The position numbers were made by a program, and so were the translations under genes. DNA of 64,000 bases from Virgibacillus ihumii. Lineage in GTDB: Bacteria; Bacillota; Bacilli; Bacillales; Amphibacillaceae. Shown here in pieces: positions 26,224-35,825 of this stretch. Location of the stretch: positions 806,001-870,000 of the forward strand of contig NZ_CACVAN010000001.1 of the NCBI RefSeq assembly GCF_902726655.1, written 5' to 3'. The notes beneath the pieces are model-generated. The model saw only the letters and a list, made by a program, of their open reading frames with translations, ran no database searches and was not told the DNA's origin. Every line of letters begins with the position of its first letter. Position 1 is the first letter of the stretch.

Positions 26224-26586
26224 CTATTGATTATTGTTGGAATCATTATATTTATTAAAAAAGGCTTGTGTAAATTCATCTGCACAGACAGCATACTTAT
26301 CACTGTACATTTTATTAATCTCTTCAACCATTTTTTTGCCGATACCCATATTCCGGTGGGATGGATTCACTGTTATGTGCTGGACAACCGCGTTTATATC
26401 ATTTTCTATTTTTATTCCGATCGCACCTGTCACATCTTCTTCTTTCCATAAGAAGAGCTGCCAGTCAGGATTGGTTTCATATTCCTTTATGGTCTGTTGC
26501 AATTTCTTCACGTCTTTACCTTCAGGCATAAAGGACAACAATCCCATTGCTATTTTTTCCATATTCTTTTTATAACGAATTAACAT
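26224..26586 (-). CDS. ribT: RibT-type GNAT acetyltransferase
   Basis: A 120-residue GNAT protein. The N-terminus MLIRYKKNMEKIAMGLLSFM is near identical in pattern to B. subtilis RibT. The acetyl-CoA loop is seen in HITVNPSHRNMGIGKKMVEE (R/QxxGxG/A type). RibT closes the rib operon in B. subtilis, but here the riboflavin genes are absent and it stands alone before ppiB. Its substrate is not known. Confidence 0.88.
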   Translation of the reverse strand: MLIRYKKNMEKIAMGLLSFMPEGKDVKKLQQTIKEYETNPDWQLFLWKEEDVTGAIGIKIENDINAVVQHITVNPSHRNMGIGKKMVEEINKMYSDKYAVCADEFTQAFFNKYNDSNNNQ

Positions 26587-26687
26587 AGATACCCCTCATT
26601 ATGAAAATAACTTTTCAAAATTTATTGGCAGTTATGTAAGTTGTATATATATTTATGCCTTATCCCGCTTAATTTGTCAAATTACAT

Positions 26688-26792
26688 TTAGAATACAAAA
26701 ACAAACCAATAAATGGATCCCGCAGTAAAACCAATCAGCAGTAAAATGACCAGCAACAACCAATTTTTTTTACGTTGGTTCAACTCACTCAT
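26688..26792 (-). CDS. Possible 34-residue single-pass membrane micro-protein
   Basis: A short frame, MSELNQRKKNWLLLVILLLI then GFTAGSIYWFVFVF, with a basic head (RKK) and one long hydrophobic helix. AAAGG lies directly before ATG 26792, so a TTG start four codons later, with better spacing, is possible. It lies alone between ribT and ppiB. The positive-inside, hydrophobic layout looks like a real small membrane protein, but there is no family I recognise and no length support. Confidence 0.45.
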   Translation of the reverse strand: MSELNQRKKNWLLLVILLLIGFTAGSIYWFVFVF

Positions 26793-26889
26793 CCTTTATA
26801 AAGTATTGCCCTGACGGATGTTAATCATACCGCTGACTTTCTGTTGGTTTCATCAGCTAGTGGACCGTGGGCTTACCGAGGAATCTTAA

Positions 26890-27327
26890 TTACTCTGGAA
26901 CTACTCTTATTTCCTTCATTGTATCACCATTTTTCATTGCTTTTGCATGTTCAATTCCAGATGTCACCTGCCCAAAAACAGTGTGAACCCCGTTTAGATG
27001 CGGCTGTTCTTCATGCACAATAAAAAACTGACAGCTGCCTGTATCCTTACCCGCGTGTGCCATGGATAATGATCCTTCAACATGCTTATGCGGGTTACCT
27101 TCTGTTTCGCATTTAATCGTATAGCCGGCAGATCCGGTACCAGTTCCGTTCGGACAGCCGCCCTGACTGACAAAGCCATCGATTACCCGGTGAAAAGTCA
27201 ACCCATCATAGAAGTGTTCATTCGATAGTTTTTCAAAATTCTCCACTGTATTTGGAGCTTCATTCGGATAAAGCTCAAATTCAATTTTATTGCCATTTTC
27301 CATTAGAATATAACCTGTTTTACTCAT
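26890..27327 (-). CDS. ppiB: Cyclophilin-type peptidyl-prolyl isomerase PpiB
   Basis: A 145-residue cytoplasmic cyclophilin. Family motifs are [20 protein letters not shown] (catalytic Arg), [20 protein letters not shown] and [14 protein letters not shown]. It speeds cis–trans isomerisation of proline bonds. Length equals B. subtilis PpiB. Its place between ribT and lysA is conserved. Confidence 0.93.
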   Translation of the reverse strand: MSKTGYILMENGNKIEFELYPNEAPNTVENFEKLSNEHFYDGLTFHRVIDGFVSQGGCPNGTGTGSAGYTIKCETEGNPHKHVEGSLSMAHAGKDTGSCQFFIVHEEQPHLNGVHTVFGQVTSGIEHAKAMKNGDTMKEIRVVPE

Positions 27328-27409
27328 TTCGACATCCCCTTTTAATTTCTTTAAGCACCTGTATATCTTATCATTTTACACTGTTTATTGGAAGTTAATC
27401 ATGCAAAGT

Positions 27410-28717
27410 CTATTCATAACTTAAATCATTTTTAACTAAATCCTGATAACTTTCCCTTTTGACAACCAGTTTGTCGCGGCCATTTTCAACAAAAACAACT
27501 GCAGCATTGGGAAACCGGTTATAGTGATTTGCCATAGAATATCCGTATGCACCGGTAGAAAAAACAGCAAACACGTCCCCGCTGTCAACCTGCGGCAATG
27601 GAAGATTCCAGATAAGCATATCACCGGATTCACAGCATTTACCGGCTACGGAAACTTCCTCAGTAGCGGTTGCATTTGCTTTATTGGCCAAAATTCCTTC
27701 GTATTTCGCCTGGTACAGCGCCGGTCTGAGGTTATCAGTCATTCCTCCGTCCACTGATATATATTTACGCACGCCGGGGATTTCCTTAATGGATCCTATC
27801 GAATATAACGTCAACCCGGCATTCCCGGCAATGGAGCGACCGGGTTCAATCCAAATTTCCGGTAAGGGGATATCAAGCTGATCAGCATGTCTTTGTACCG
27901 TCTTCACTAACTCCTGAACGTAGGCTGGATAAGGAAGCGGCTTGTCCTCTTCTGTATAGCGGATTCCAAATCCACCTCCAAGGTTAAGGACATCCGGTGT
28001 GAAGTCATGATTGTCTTTCCAGGATTTCAATTTACCGAATAACATCTCGGCTGCAAGTTTAAATCCATCCGTTTCGAAGATTTGCGAACCAAGATGACAA
28101 TGAAGACCTTTAAAACGGATTTTATCATGTTGCATCAATTGCAGAAAAGCCTGATCCGCTTGACCGTTGTGCAGATTAAATCCAAACTTGGAATCTTCAT
28201 TCCCTGTCATAATATATTGATGTGTCTTTGTCTCAATCCCGGGTGTTACACGCATCAGGACATCGATTTCCGTCTGATGTTCTTCCAGTAAACTGCTCAT
28301 CAGCTTAATTTCATAAAAATTATCGACTACAATACATCCAACCCCATGTTCGATGGCCATGGAAAGTTCGTTCCGGCTTTTGTTATTTCCATGCAAATGT
28401 ATTTTATCGACAGGAAAATCTGCCTGCAATGCTGTATAGAGTTCACCCTGAGATACAACATCCAAACTCAGACTTTCCTGTTTCATAACCTGCAGCATTG
28501 CAATCGATGAAAAAGCTTTACTCGCATATGCGACCTGTGCTTTTACTCCCAGTTCCTTAAATGTATCGACAAAAGCCCGGCAGTTTTGACGTATAACCGA
28601 TACGTCATATACATATAATGGTGTTCCGTATTTAGATGCTAATTCCATTGAATCCATTCCGCCTATTTCAAGATGATCATTTTCCGTGATGGTAAACGGG
28701 TGATATTCCAGTACCAT
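27410..28717 (-). CDS. lysA: Diaminopimelate decarboxylase
   Basis: A 435-residue PLP enzyme of alanine-racemase fold, making L-lysine from meso-diaminopimelate. The PLP lysine lies in VAYASKAFSSIAML, the phosphate-binding segment in LNLGGGFGIRY, the substrate arginine in WIEPGRSIAG and the catalytic cysteine in GKCCESGDML. It follows the spoVA genes, as in B. subtilis. The ribosome site is AGGGGAAATGC. Confidence 0.94.
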   Translation of the reverse strand: MVLEYHPFTITENDHLEIGGMDSMELASKYGTPLYVYDVSVIRQNCRAFVDTFKELGVKAQVAYASKAFSSIAMLQVMKQESLSLDVVSQGELYTALQADFPVDKIHLHGNNKSRNELSMAIEHGVGCIVVDNFYEIKLMSSLLEEHQTEIDVLMRVTPGIETKTHQYIMTGNEDSKFGFNLHNGQADQAFLQLMQHDKIRFKGLHCHLGSQIFETDGFKLAAEMLFGKLKSWKDNHDFTPDVLNLGGGFGIRYTEEDKPLPYPAYVQELVKTVQRHADQLDIPLPEIWIEPGRSIAGNAGLTLYSIGSIKEIPGVRKYISVDGGMTDNLRPALYQAKYEGILANKANATATEEVSVAGKCCESGDMLIWNLPLPQVDSGDVFAVFSTGAYGYSMANHYNRFPNAAVVFVENGRDKLVVKRESYQDLVKNDLSYE

Positions 28718-28804
28718 AATGCATTTCCCCTAATCAAAATAATAGAAATACTGTATCATAAGCAGAAAAAAAACAAAAGGATAATGCCAGTATTTGCGGA
28801 AAGA

Positions 28805-30286
28805 TTATCGTTTGTCAACAGGTTGGCGGTAATTATTACGCGGATGAACAATACTCGGTCGTTTATTTGATTTAGGAACAGGGACACGAATGAGAATATG
28901 TGCAAGTGCACTCGCATTAAACGGCAGGAAAGGCCATAAATATGGTGTTCGAATCGATCGAAGTCGCACGAGATATAAAATGTATAGGGTGAACCCGATG
29001 GAAAACCCGATTACCCCAAAAAATCCGGTCAAGATGACTAAAATAAACCGGGCGAGCTTGTTTGCTACGCTTAGCTCATAACTTGGCGTAACATATGAAC
29101 CAATCGCACTTACGGAAACATATAAAATTACTTCCGGTCCAAACATACCAACATCAATTGCGATTTGACCAATCAGAACAGCGGCAATTAAGCCCATTGC
29201 AGTTGATAAAGGTGTCGGTGTATGAATGGCGGCCATCCGTAAAAATTCCACCCCTAGATCAGCCAGTATGATCTGTAGAACCATCGGAATGTTCCCTTCT
29301 TCCCTGGGACCGATAAAAGCAAGCTGCTTTGGAAGTAATGTTGGTTCGATTACAAACAACAGCCATAATGGAAGTAAGAAAACGGCAGCAAGTATTGCCA
29401 AAAATCGGACCCATCTGATAAATGTACCAATCATTGGTGCCTGCCGATACTCCTCCGCATGCTGAACATGATGAAAATAAGTCGTTGGTAAAATAATAAC
29501 ACTTGGTGAGGTATCAACGATTAATAATACATGTCCTTCCAGTAAGTGGTTAGAGGCAACATCAGGGCGCTCTGTATAGCGCACCAGAGGATAAGGATTC
29601 CAGCCGCGCTGTACAATAAATTCCTCAATTGTTTTATCCGCCATCGTAATGCCGTCAATTTCGATATTATTAATCCTTTTTTTGATAACTTTTATAAGCC
29701 CATCATCTGCGACATCATCCAAATAGCAAACACACAAATCTGTTTTGGAGCGCTCGCCGACTTTCATCATTTCCATACGCAATCTTGCGTCGCGTATTCT
29801 CCTCCTCGTCAAAGCTGTATTCTCAATAACATTTTCCGTATAGCCATCTCTTGAACCTCGTACAACATGCTCCGTGTCCGGTTCCTGAGGAGTTCTTCCC
29901 GGGTAATTCCGGACGTCCACGATAAATGACCTTTTCTCTCCGTTTACAAAAATCACAATCAGACCGGATAATAATTGATCAATGGTTTCATCCATATTTT
30001 CCGTCGAGTTCACCTGCTGATGAACAATCCGGTTTTGAATGATTTCCGGTATCTTTTTTCGATTCCGCTCACTGTCATTAATGTCTACCATCTTTTTGAT
30101 GATCTCCAGTATGACAGATGTATCACAAAGTCCGTTTACATAATAAATTTGAACTTTTGTTTTCAGAATGGTAAGCTCCCGAAAGCCAAGGTCAAATGAT
30201 GTACCGAGACCGATTTTATCTTTCATATATGTTTCATTTTCTTTAATTTTTCCCGATACTTGACTATAATCTTTCTGCTGCTTCAC
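28805..30286 (-). CDS. spoVAF: SpoVAF, GerA-family spore germination protein
   Basis: A 493-residue protein with a large N-terminal hydrophilic domain (to about residue 290) and four to five membrane helices in the C-terminal part, the GerA A-subunit layout. Family blocks include RNYPGRTPQEPDTEHVVRGS and RDGYTENVIENTALTRRRIR. SpoVAF lies in the inner spore membrane and speeds germination with the SpoVA channel. It follows spoVAB by 31 bases; in B. subtilis several other spoVA genes lie between them. This gap in content is treated as a finding. Confidence 0.93.
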   Translation of the reverse strand: MKQQKDYSQVSGKIKENETYMKDKIGLGTSFDLGFRELTILKTKVQIYYVNGLCDTSVILEIIKKMVDINDSERNRKKIPEIIQNRIVHQQVNSTENMDETIDQLLSGLIVIFVNGEKRSFIVDVRNYPGRTPQEPDTEHVVRGSRDGYTENVIENTALTRRRIRDARLRMEMMKVGERSKTDLCVCYLDDVADDGLIKVIKKRINNIEIDGITMADKTIEEFIVQRGWNPYPLVRYTERPDVASNHLLEGHVLLIVDTSPSVIILPTTYFHHVQHAEEYRQAPMIGTFIRWVRFLAILAAVFLLPLWLLFVIEPTLLPKQLAFIGPREEGNIPMVLQIILADLGVEFLRMAAIHTPTPLSTAMGLIAAVLIGQIAIDVGMFGPEVILYVSVSAIGSYVTPSYELSVANKLARFILVILTGFFGVIGFSIGFTLYILYLVRLRSIRTPYLWPFLPFNASALAHILIRVPVPKSNKRPSIVHPRNNYRQPVDKR

Positions 30287-30316
30287 AAATAAACCCCCCG
30301 TACATAAATTGGATCG

Positions 30317-30745
30317 TTATTTCACAAAAATCGTCCATTGAAAAATGGAACCCGCGATTTTTCCGAATACAATTGCCATTAGTAACCACAACAGCTTGTC
30401 ATCCATTCTGATTCGCTTGGAAATAATCGGAAACACATTCAAAATCTCCGTAAGTGCTGCCGCAAGCATTCCGTTAAAAATACCATGAAAAATTCCCCAG
30501 AGAATTAAAACTGCTGTCGGTTGATCCCAGCTCACATCTGCAAAAGACATATATGTGCCGAATATGGTACCGGTAATAACACTGACGACATAAATTTGAA
30601 TATACTTCGCTGTGCGGCTTAGCTGAATTAATCGAGGAATAATACCAAGTACAGTCAGGAATGCAACGAACCCGCCACCTACAGCCAACCCAGCAGCCAG
30701 ACCGATTGTGGCTTCCAGAATATTAATGAAAAGGTTTTGTATCAT
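30317..30745 (-). CDS. spoVAB: Stage V sporulation protein SpoVAB
   Basis: A 142-residue membrane protein with four helices. GLAAGLAVGGGFVAFLTVLG followed by IIPRLIQLSRTA is the SpoVAB pattern. It is one of the SpoVA proteins that move dipicolinic acid across the inner spore membrane. The start lies 23 bases inside spoVAA, so translation is probably coupled. Confidence 0.92.
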   Translation of the reverse strand: MIQNLFINILEATIGLAAGLAVGGGFVAFLTVLGIIPRLIQLSRTAKYIQIYVVSVITGTIFGTYMSFADVSWDQPTAVLILWGIFHGIFNGMLAAALTEILNVFPIISKRIRMDDKLLWLLMAIVFGKIAGSIFQWTIFVK

Positions 30746-31340
30746 TTAACCGATTTTCATAGTAACTGACATATTGATCCAGATCCTGCTGGTAATTATA
30801 AATTTCAACTTCAAGCGGGCTTGGTTCTTCGTTAAACCGTTTCGTAAACCAATGATTAAAAAACAGCAGCATTCCAATGCCTAATCCGAATGAATATGGA
30901 ATTTGTATCCACAGCGGGTATTGATTTTCCTCACCGGTCAGCAGGAAATGCAGTTTTTGCTGTACATCCTGCATACTGACATCGTAGTGAAAGTTCATAA
31001 TCGTCATTGCAGTTCCAATAAACAACAGAATCCAAACACCGGATGCAAGAAGGACGCTCGGAGTTTTACGAACCTTTTTAATCCGTATAATCGACTGTGC
31101 CGGTCCAATAAGCTGGAATTCTAATCCCGGATATAGCTCATTTAAATGATCGATAACCATAAAACTGTCGATAATAATGATATTCCGGTCTTTCTTTGTA
31201 ACCTCGTAAATAAAATTGTTCTCTAATTTTGATTTTAAACCTGAAGGAGCCGATATATATGCAATATCTTTTAAAAATAAACGTTGCATTCGGTTCAACT
31301 CCACATTCTTTTTCATCCGGAGATATATTATGTCTGCCAT
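30723..31340 (-). CDS. spoVAA: Stage V sporulation protein SpoVAA
   Basis: A 205-residue protein. The N-terminal half is soluble (about 1–108), followed by two hydrophobic helices (VLLASGVWILLFIGTAMTIM and IQIPYSFGLGIGMLLFFNHW) and a short charged tail, as in SpoVAA. The start at 31340 follows GAAGGATGATATT. The sigF terminator lies about 160 bases upstream, so the operon needs its own promoter, expected to be sigma-G type; I could not identify a convincing one. Confidence 0.9.
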   Translation of the reverse strand: MADIIYLRMKKNVELNRMQRLFLKDIAYISAPSGLKSKLENNFIYEVTKKDRNIIIIDSFMVIDHLNELYPGLEFQLIGPAQSIIRIKKVRKTPSVLLASGVWILLFIGTAMTIMNFHYDVSMQDVQQKLHFLLTGEENQYPLWIQIPYSFGLGIGMLLFFNHWFTKRFNEEPSPLEVEIYNYQQDLDQYVSYYENRLNDTKPFH

Positions 31341-31500
31341 CAATATCATCCTTCGCTACTTGGTGTCATATAGTTTTTGTTAAAAAAAAATTGTTATAGC
31401 TAGTAAAAGTTGTCAAGTTAGAAAAGATGCAGCAACTGTGTAGAAACGCTCTTATTAACTTAGAAAACAGTAAGAAAGGATTTTTTCTTTCTTAAACTGC

Positions 31501-31531
31501 CAAAAAAATCACCACTCTGTAAAGTGGTGAT
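31501..31531 (-). terminator. Rho-independent terminator after sigF
   Basis: ATCACCACT (31508–31516) and AGTGGTGAT (31523–31531), followed on the minus strand by TTTTTTT. Confidence 0.88.
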
Positions 31532-31536
31532 TCAGC

Positions 31537-32298
31537 TTAATTCATATTAATTTTCATTTCATATAATATCTTTTTCTCCAGTCTCGATACCTGAACTTGC
31601 GATATACCGAGCCTGTCTGCTACTTCAGACTGTGTTCTGTCTTTGTAATAACGCAAATATACAATCAGCCGCTCCCGTTCATTGAGCCCCCTTATCGCCT
31701 CCTGCAAGGTCAGTTTGTCGAACCAGTTTGTATCCTCTTCTGCAATTTGGTCCAGCAACGTAATTGGATCCCCATCATTTTCAAACACTGTTTCATGAAT
31801 CGAATGCGGTGCCTTTGCTGCATCTTCCGCATGCACTACATCCTCCGGGGTAATATCCAAAGCATCAGCTATTTCGTGGATTGCCGGTGACCTCCCAAGC
31901 TGTTTTGTCAGCTCGTCTCGCTTTTTTCTTATTTTATTTCCGGTCTCCTTCAAGGATCTGCTGACTTTTACACTTCCGTCGTCACGGATAAACCGCTGGA
32001 TTTCCCCAATGATCATCGGCACTGCATATGTGGAAAAACGCACATCATAGGACAGATCAAATTTATCAATTGCCTTGATCAGTCCAATGCTCCCGATCTG
32101 AAAAAGATCATCAGGGTCATAGCCTCTGCTGATAAATCGCTGTACTACTGACCAAACAAGTCTGACATTCCTTTCCACCAAAACATCCCTGGATTCTTTA
32201 TCACCCTGTTGACTCTTGTAAATGTATTCCTTTACCTGCTCATCTGTCAAAGCCTCTCTTTGCTCATTCTGATCATCTTTTTTTACATTTACATCCAT
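31537..32298 (-). CDS. sigF: Forespore sigma factor SigF
   Basis: A 253-residue sigma-70 family factor. Region 2 carries SRGYDPDDLFQIGSIGLIKA and YDVRFSTYAVPMIIGEIQRF. Region 3 follows, and region 4 ends with RTQSEVADRLGISQVQVSRL. It is the first compartment-specific factor of the forespore. The start at 32298 has TAGGGATGCCT before it; 32304 is too close to that site. It is the third gene of spoIIAA–spoIIAB–sigF. Confidence 0.95.
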   Translation of the reverse strand: MDVNVKKDDQNEQREALTDEQVKEYIYKSQQGDKESRDVLVERNVRLVWSVVQRFISRGYDPDDLFQIGSIGLIKAIDKFDLSYDVRFSTYAVPMIIGEIQRFIRDDGSVKVSRSLKETGNKIRKKRDELTKQLGRSPAIHEIADALDITPEDVVHAEDAAKAPHSIHETVFENDGDPITLLDQIAEEDTNWFDKLTLQEAIRGLNERERLIVYLRYYKDRTQSEVADRLGISQVQVSRLEKKILYEMKINMN

Positions 32299-32306
32299 AG
32301 GCATCC

Positions 32307-32747
32307 CTAGTTACATACCGTCTTGCTTTTTGTTAGTTGTTTTGTCATATGCACAGTTGTTCCATCACCAGGGTTTGAAATCACTTCAACAGAGTCCATG
32401 AAATTCTCGATGATGGTAAATCCCATACCGGAACGCTCCAGTTCAGGTTTTGATGTATATAGCGGCTGTCTTGCTTCATCCAGATCACCGATACCTATTC
32501 CATTATCTTTAATCGTCAGTTCCACTTCGCCATCATTTAAGGCACACGTAATCGAAACCTGATTACCTGGCTGATTATTATATCCGTGAATAATCGCGTT
32601 TGTGACCGCCTCCGATACGACCGTTTTTATTTCGGTCAATTCATCCATTGTTGGGTCAAGTTGGGCAACAAACGACCCGACTGTTACCCTTGCAAACGAT
32701 TCATTTGCACTGACACTGGAAAACTCTACAAACATTTCATTATTCAT
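32307..32747 (-). CDS. spoIIAB: Anti-sigma-F factor and kinase SpoIIAB
   Basis: A 146-residue GHKL kinase. The ATP site is seen in [16 protein letters not shown] (N box), [20 protein letters not shown] (G1) and [14 protein letters not shown] (G2). It binds sigma-F and phosphorylates SpoIIAA. The start overlaps the spoIIAA stop (ATGA). Confidence 0.95.
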   Translation of the reverse strand: MNNEMFVEFSSVSANESFARVTVGSFVAQLDPTMDELTEIKTVVSEAVTNAIIHGYNNQPGNQVSITCALNDGEVELTIKDNGIGIGDLDEARQPLYTSKPELERSGMGFTIIENFMDSVEVISNPGDGTTVHMTKQLTKSKTVCN

Positions 32748-33097
32748 GAAGCCACCCCTAACGTGGACAACGCTATTCCTTCGTTCTCCTCTAAACGAAT
32801 AATTTTAAAGATACCCGACATTTCAAATAATCGTTTTACTGGTGGCGAGACAGAACATACCACCATTTCACCGCCAAGCTGCAGAATTTCCTTATATCGT
32901 CCCAAAACCACTCCCAGTCCGGAACTATCCATAAAAGATACAGCTTCCAAATTCAGTATCACGTGTTTTATCGCATTTTGATAAATCATTTCTTTCCATT
33001 CATTCCGCAACGCTTCTGCTTCATGATGATCCAGTTCCCCGGAAATTCTGACAATCAGCACGTCCTCCTTAACTTCAAATGCAGTAGACAGAATCAT
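32744..33097 (-). CDS. spoIIAA: Anti-anti-sigma factor SpoIIAA
   Basis: A 117-residue STAS protein. The phosphorylated serine is Ser58 in [15 protein letters not shown]. Dephosphorylated SpoIIAA frees sigma-F from SpoIIAB. The ribosome site is AAGGAGGAG. A sigma-H-like promoter lies just upstream, and dacF is further upstream on the same strand. Confidence 0.95.
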   Translation of the reverse strand: MILSTAFEVKEDVLIVRISGELDHHEAEALRNEWKEMIYQNAIKHVILNLEAVSFMDSSGLGVVLGRYKEILQLGGEMVVCSVSPPVKRLFEMSGIFKIIRLEENEGIALSTLGVAS

Positions 33098-33133
33098 TCA
33101 TTCTCCTCCTTACAAAATGTTGTAGTATATCTT

Positions 33134-33161
33134 TTTCTTTATGATGCAGCTGAAATCCTGC
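33134..33161 (-). promoter_or_regulatory. Possible sigma-H promoter of the spoIIA operon
   Basis: On the minus strand GCAGGATTT (33153–33161), a 14-base spacer and AGAAA (33134–33138) approach the sigma-H consensus (RnAGGAwWW with HGAAT). The spoIIA operon of B. subtilis uses sigma-H. Confidence 0.4.
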
Positions 33162-33203
33162 TTGATGACAAAAGAAGATGCCATTCGTTGAAAACAGAAG
33201 AAA

Positions 33204-34391
33204 TCAGCTGCTTTTCGCCATATTTTGCAGCGATCTTTTCAACAATGTGAAATAACCGGCGGATTCAGCATCCTGCTTTAAAACCAATTGTGATTTGGAA
33301 ACAATTTTTCCATCTTTCTTAACAATTAATGTTCCTACTTTATCACCTTTTTCAATAGGCAGCTGCAGGTTTTCGGATAATACTGCCTCTGAGCTGATAT
33401 CTTCAGTTGACTCCCCTTTCCGATGAATCGTACTGATCGATTCTGAGGTGATCACGTCAGTATATTGATCCTCTGCTTTCAATAAATTTAAGGTTGTTAT
33501 CTTTTCCCCTTTTTTATATAAATTTTTCGTTTCAAAATGATTAAATGCGTAATCAAGCATGTTCGACACTGTACTATTACGTTCTTTCGTTGAATCTGCA
33601 CCCATTACAACCGCAATTACACGCATCCCGTTTTTTTCTGCTGTTGCTGTTAAACAATATTTAGCTTCATTAGTATAACCTGTTTTCAGTCCATCCACGC
33701 CAGGATACGATTTAACCAATTTATTTGTATTAACAAGCCAGAATTCATTTTCCTGTCCTTTTCGCAAGTAATCCTCATAAATGGATGTATAATTTGTTAT
33801 AGATTCGTATTTTAATAATTCTTTCGCCATTACCGACATGTCATGTACCGTACTGTAATGATTATCGGCTGGCAATCCGGTGGAATTATTAAAGTGCGTA
33901 TTTTCCAGGCCCATCGCTTTCGCCTTTTTATTCATTTTTTTCACAAAAGCTTCTTCACTTCCGGCAATCCGTTCCGCCAATGCTACAGTCGCGTCATTAC
34001 CTGAGGCGATGGCAATTCCTTTCAGCAGATTATGAACGCTCATTTCCTCTCCTTCCTCCAGGAAAATCTGCGAGCCTCCCATAGATGCTGCTCTTTCACT
34101 GACACGGATGATTTCATCTTTCTTAATTTTTCCTTCTTCCAATGCTTCCATGATCAACAAGAGTGACATTACTTTGGTCATGCTTGCCGGGGGTAGTCTT
34201 TTATTCGCATTCTTCTTGTACAGCACCTTGCCTGTATCCCGTTCCATCAGGATTGCCGATTCGGCTTCAGGTGCCAGATTAACATCCTGAATGGATTTAT
34301 CCTGTGAATCTTTTTCCTCCCCATGCACGATACCGGCAGCTGCCGACATCATAAAACAAACAATGCTGGTCATGATTACAAATTTTTTCAT
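33204..34391 (-). CDS. dacF: D-alanyl-D-alanine carboxypeptidase DacF
   Basis: A 395-residue secreted PBP5-type enzyme. The signal peptide is MKKFVIMTSIVCFMMSAAAG. Active-site motifs are SMTK (PPASMTKVMSLL), SGN (IASGNDATVALA) and KTG (VDGLKTGYTNE). A C-terminal beta domain follows. It lies directly before spoIIAA, the fixed position of DacF. In B. subtilis it is made in the forespore and modifies cortex cross-linking. Confidence 0.92.
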   Translation of the reverse strand: MKKFVIMTSIVCFMMSAAAGIVHGEEKDSQDKSIQDVNLAPEAESAILMERDTGKVLYKKNANKRLPPASMTKVMSLLLIMEALEEGKIKKDEIIRVSERAASMGGSQIFLEEGEEMSVHNLLKGIAIASGNDATVALAERIAGSEEAFVKKMNKKAKAMGLENTHFNNSTGLPADNHYSTVHDMSVMAKELLKYESITNYTSIYEDYLRKGQENEFWLVNTNKLVKSYPGVDGLKTGYTNEAKYCLTATAEKNGMRVIAVVMGADSTKERNSTVSNMLDYAFNHFETKNLYKKGEKITTLNLLKAEDQYTDVITSESISTIHRKGESTEDISSEAVLSENLQLPIEKGDKVGTLIVKKDGKIVSKSQLVLKQDAESAGYFTLLKRSLQNMAKSS

Positions 34392-34465
34392 TGTTTAACC
34401 TCCAACAATCAATATAGTAAAAGGATTGACTTTATCGACTGTTTTTATACTTATTGGAAATACAA

Positions 34466-34492
34466 AAAACACACATGGATCATGTGTGTTTT
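34466..34492 (-). terminator. Terminator after pdp
   Basis: AAAACACACATG (34466–34477) and CATGTGTGTTTT (34481–34492) form a perfect 12-bp stem with a 3-base loop between pdp and dacF. Confidence 0.8.
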
Positions 34493-34508
34493 CCGCAGAA
34501 TTTACGCC

Positions 34509-35813
34509 TTATTCTGTTACGGTATTATAGATAAGTGTTGGGGGATCTACTGTTGTATCCGATATCCGGATACTTTTATACAGCCTGTCCTTCACTTCTT
34601 CTATATCATCTTGATTTGTATGAATCGTTAACAGCGCTTCATCTTTGGTAACCTTGTCTCCGATTTTCTTATGCAGAACGATACCTGCAGCCAAATCAAT
34701 TGTTGATTCTTTCGTTGCCCGGCCCGCCCCAAGCATCATTGCAGCTGTGCCGACCTCATTGGCTGCTATTTCCGATAATGTACCGGTTTCCAGTGCCGGC
34801 AGTTCTATTTTATATGATGCCTGCGGAAGCATTTCCGGGTGGTCGGCAACGTGTGAATCTCCACCCTGTGAATCAAGGAAAGTTTTAAACTGGTTGAACG
34901 CTTTACCGTTTTGCATGTTTGTTCGCAGTTGGTCACGTGCTTCGTCCAATGTCTCCGCTTTTCCTCCCAGTACAGCCATCTGACTTCCCAGAACAAGGCA
35001 TAATTCTGTCAGGTCTTCCGGTCCACTTCCTTTTAATGTATCAATCGCTTCTTTCACTTCCAATGCGTTTCCGATTGCATTACCCAGTGGCTGACTCATA
35101 TCCGAAATCACTGCCATTGTATTTCTTCCTACGCGATTTCCAATGGATACCATCGCCCCGGCCAATTCTTTCGCATCCTCCAGTTCTGCCATAAATGCAC
35201 CTGAACCGGTCTTCACATCGAGAACAATACTATCAGCGCCTGACGCTATTTTTTTGCTCATAATAGAACTCGCAATTAACGGAATTGAATTGACTGTTGC
35301 GGTTACATCCCGCAAGCTGTAAAGTTTTTTATCCGCCGGCGTCAGATTACCGGATTGACCAATAACTGCTACCTTATTCTTATTTACCAATTGGATAAAT
35401 TCATCGTTGGAAATTTCCACGTGAAAACCTGGAATCGATTCAAGTTTATCAATGGTCCCCCCGGTATGGCCCAATCCACGACCGCTCATTTTGGCAACCG
35501 GGACACCAATAGATGCAACCAGTGGCGCAAGCACAAGTGTCGTCGTATCACCGACACCGCCAGTGGAATGTTTGTCCACTTTGATTCCTGAAATAGCCGA
35601 TAAATCAATCTTATCTCCGGAATCTACCATGGAACTTGTCAATTCCGCTCGTTCCTTTTCTGTCATGTCTTGAAAATAAATCGCCATCATCAAGGCGCTC
35701 ACCTGATAATCCGGTATGTCACCTTTTGTATATCCCTCAATAAAAAAATGAATTTCCTGATCAGTAAGTTCTTCACCGTTCCGTTTTTTTTCAATGATGT
35801 CATACATTCTCAT
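34509..35813 (-). CDS. pdp: Pyrimidine-nucleoside phosphorylase
   Basis: A 434-residue enzyme of the thymidine/pyrimidine phosphorylase family. The phosphate site is [20 protein letters not shown]. The family signature [19 protein letters not shown] follows. It splits uridine and thymidine to base and pentose-1-phosphate. It lies after punA and deoB, making a complete salvage set: the pentose-1-phosphate formed is passed to DeoB. Confidence 0.94.
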   Translation of the reverse strand: MRMYDIIEKKRNGEELTDQEIHFFIEGYTKGDIPDYQVSALMMAIYFQDMTEKERAELTSSMVDSGDKIDLSAISGIKVDKHSTGGVGDTTTLVLAPLVASIGVPVAKMSGRGLGHTGGTIDKLESIPGFHVEISNDEFIQLVNKNKVAVIGQSGNLTPADKKLYSLRDVTATVNSIPLIASSIMSKKIASGADSIVLDVKTGSGAFMAELEDAKELAGAMVSIGNRVGRNTMAVISDMSQPLGNAIGNALEVKEAIDTLKGSGPEDLTELCLVLGSQMAVLGGKAETLDEARDQLRTNMQNGKAFNQFKTFLDSQGGDSHVADHPEMLPQASYKIELPALETGTLSEIAANEVGTAAMMLGAGRATKESTIDLAAGIVLHKKIGDKVTKDEALLTIHTNQDDIEEVKDRLYKSIRISDTTVDPPTLIYNTVTE

Positions 35814-35825
35814 AATCCATCAACC

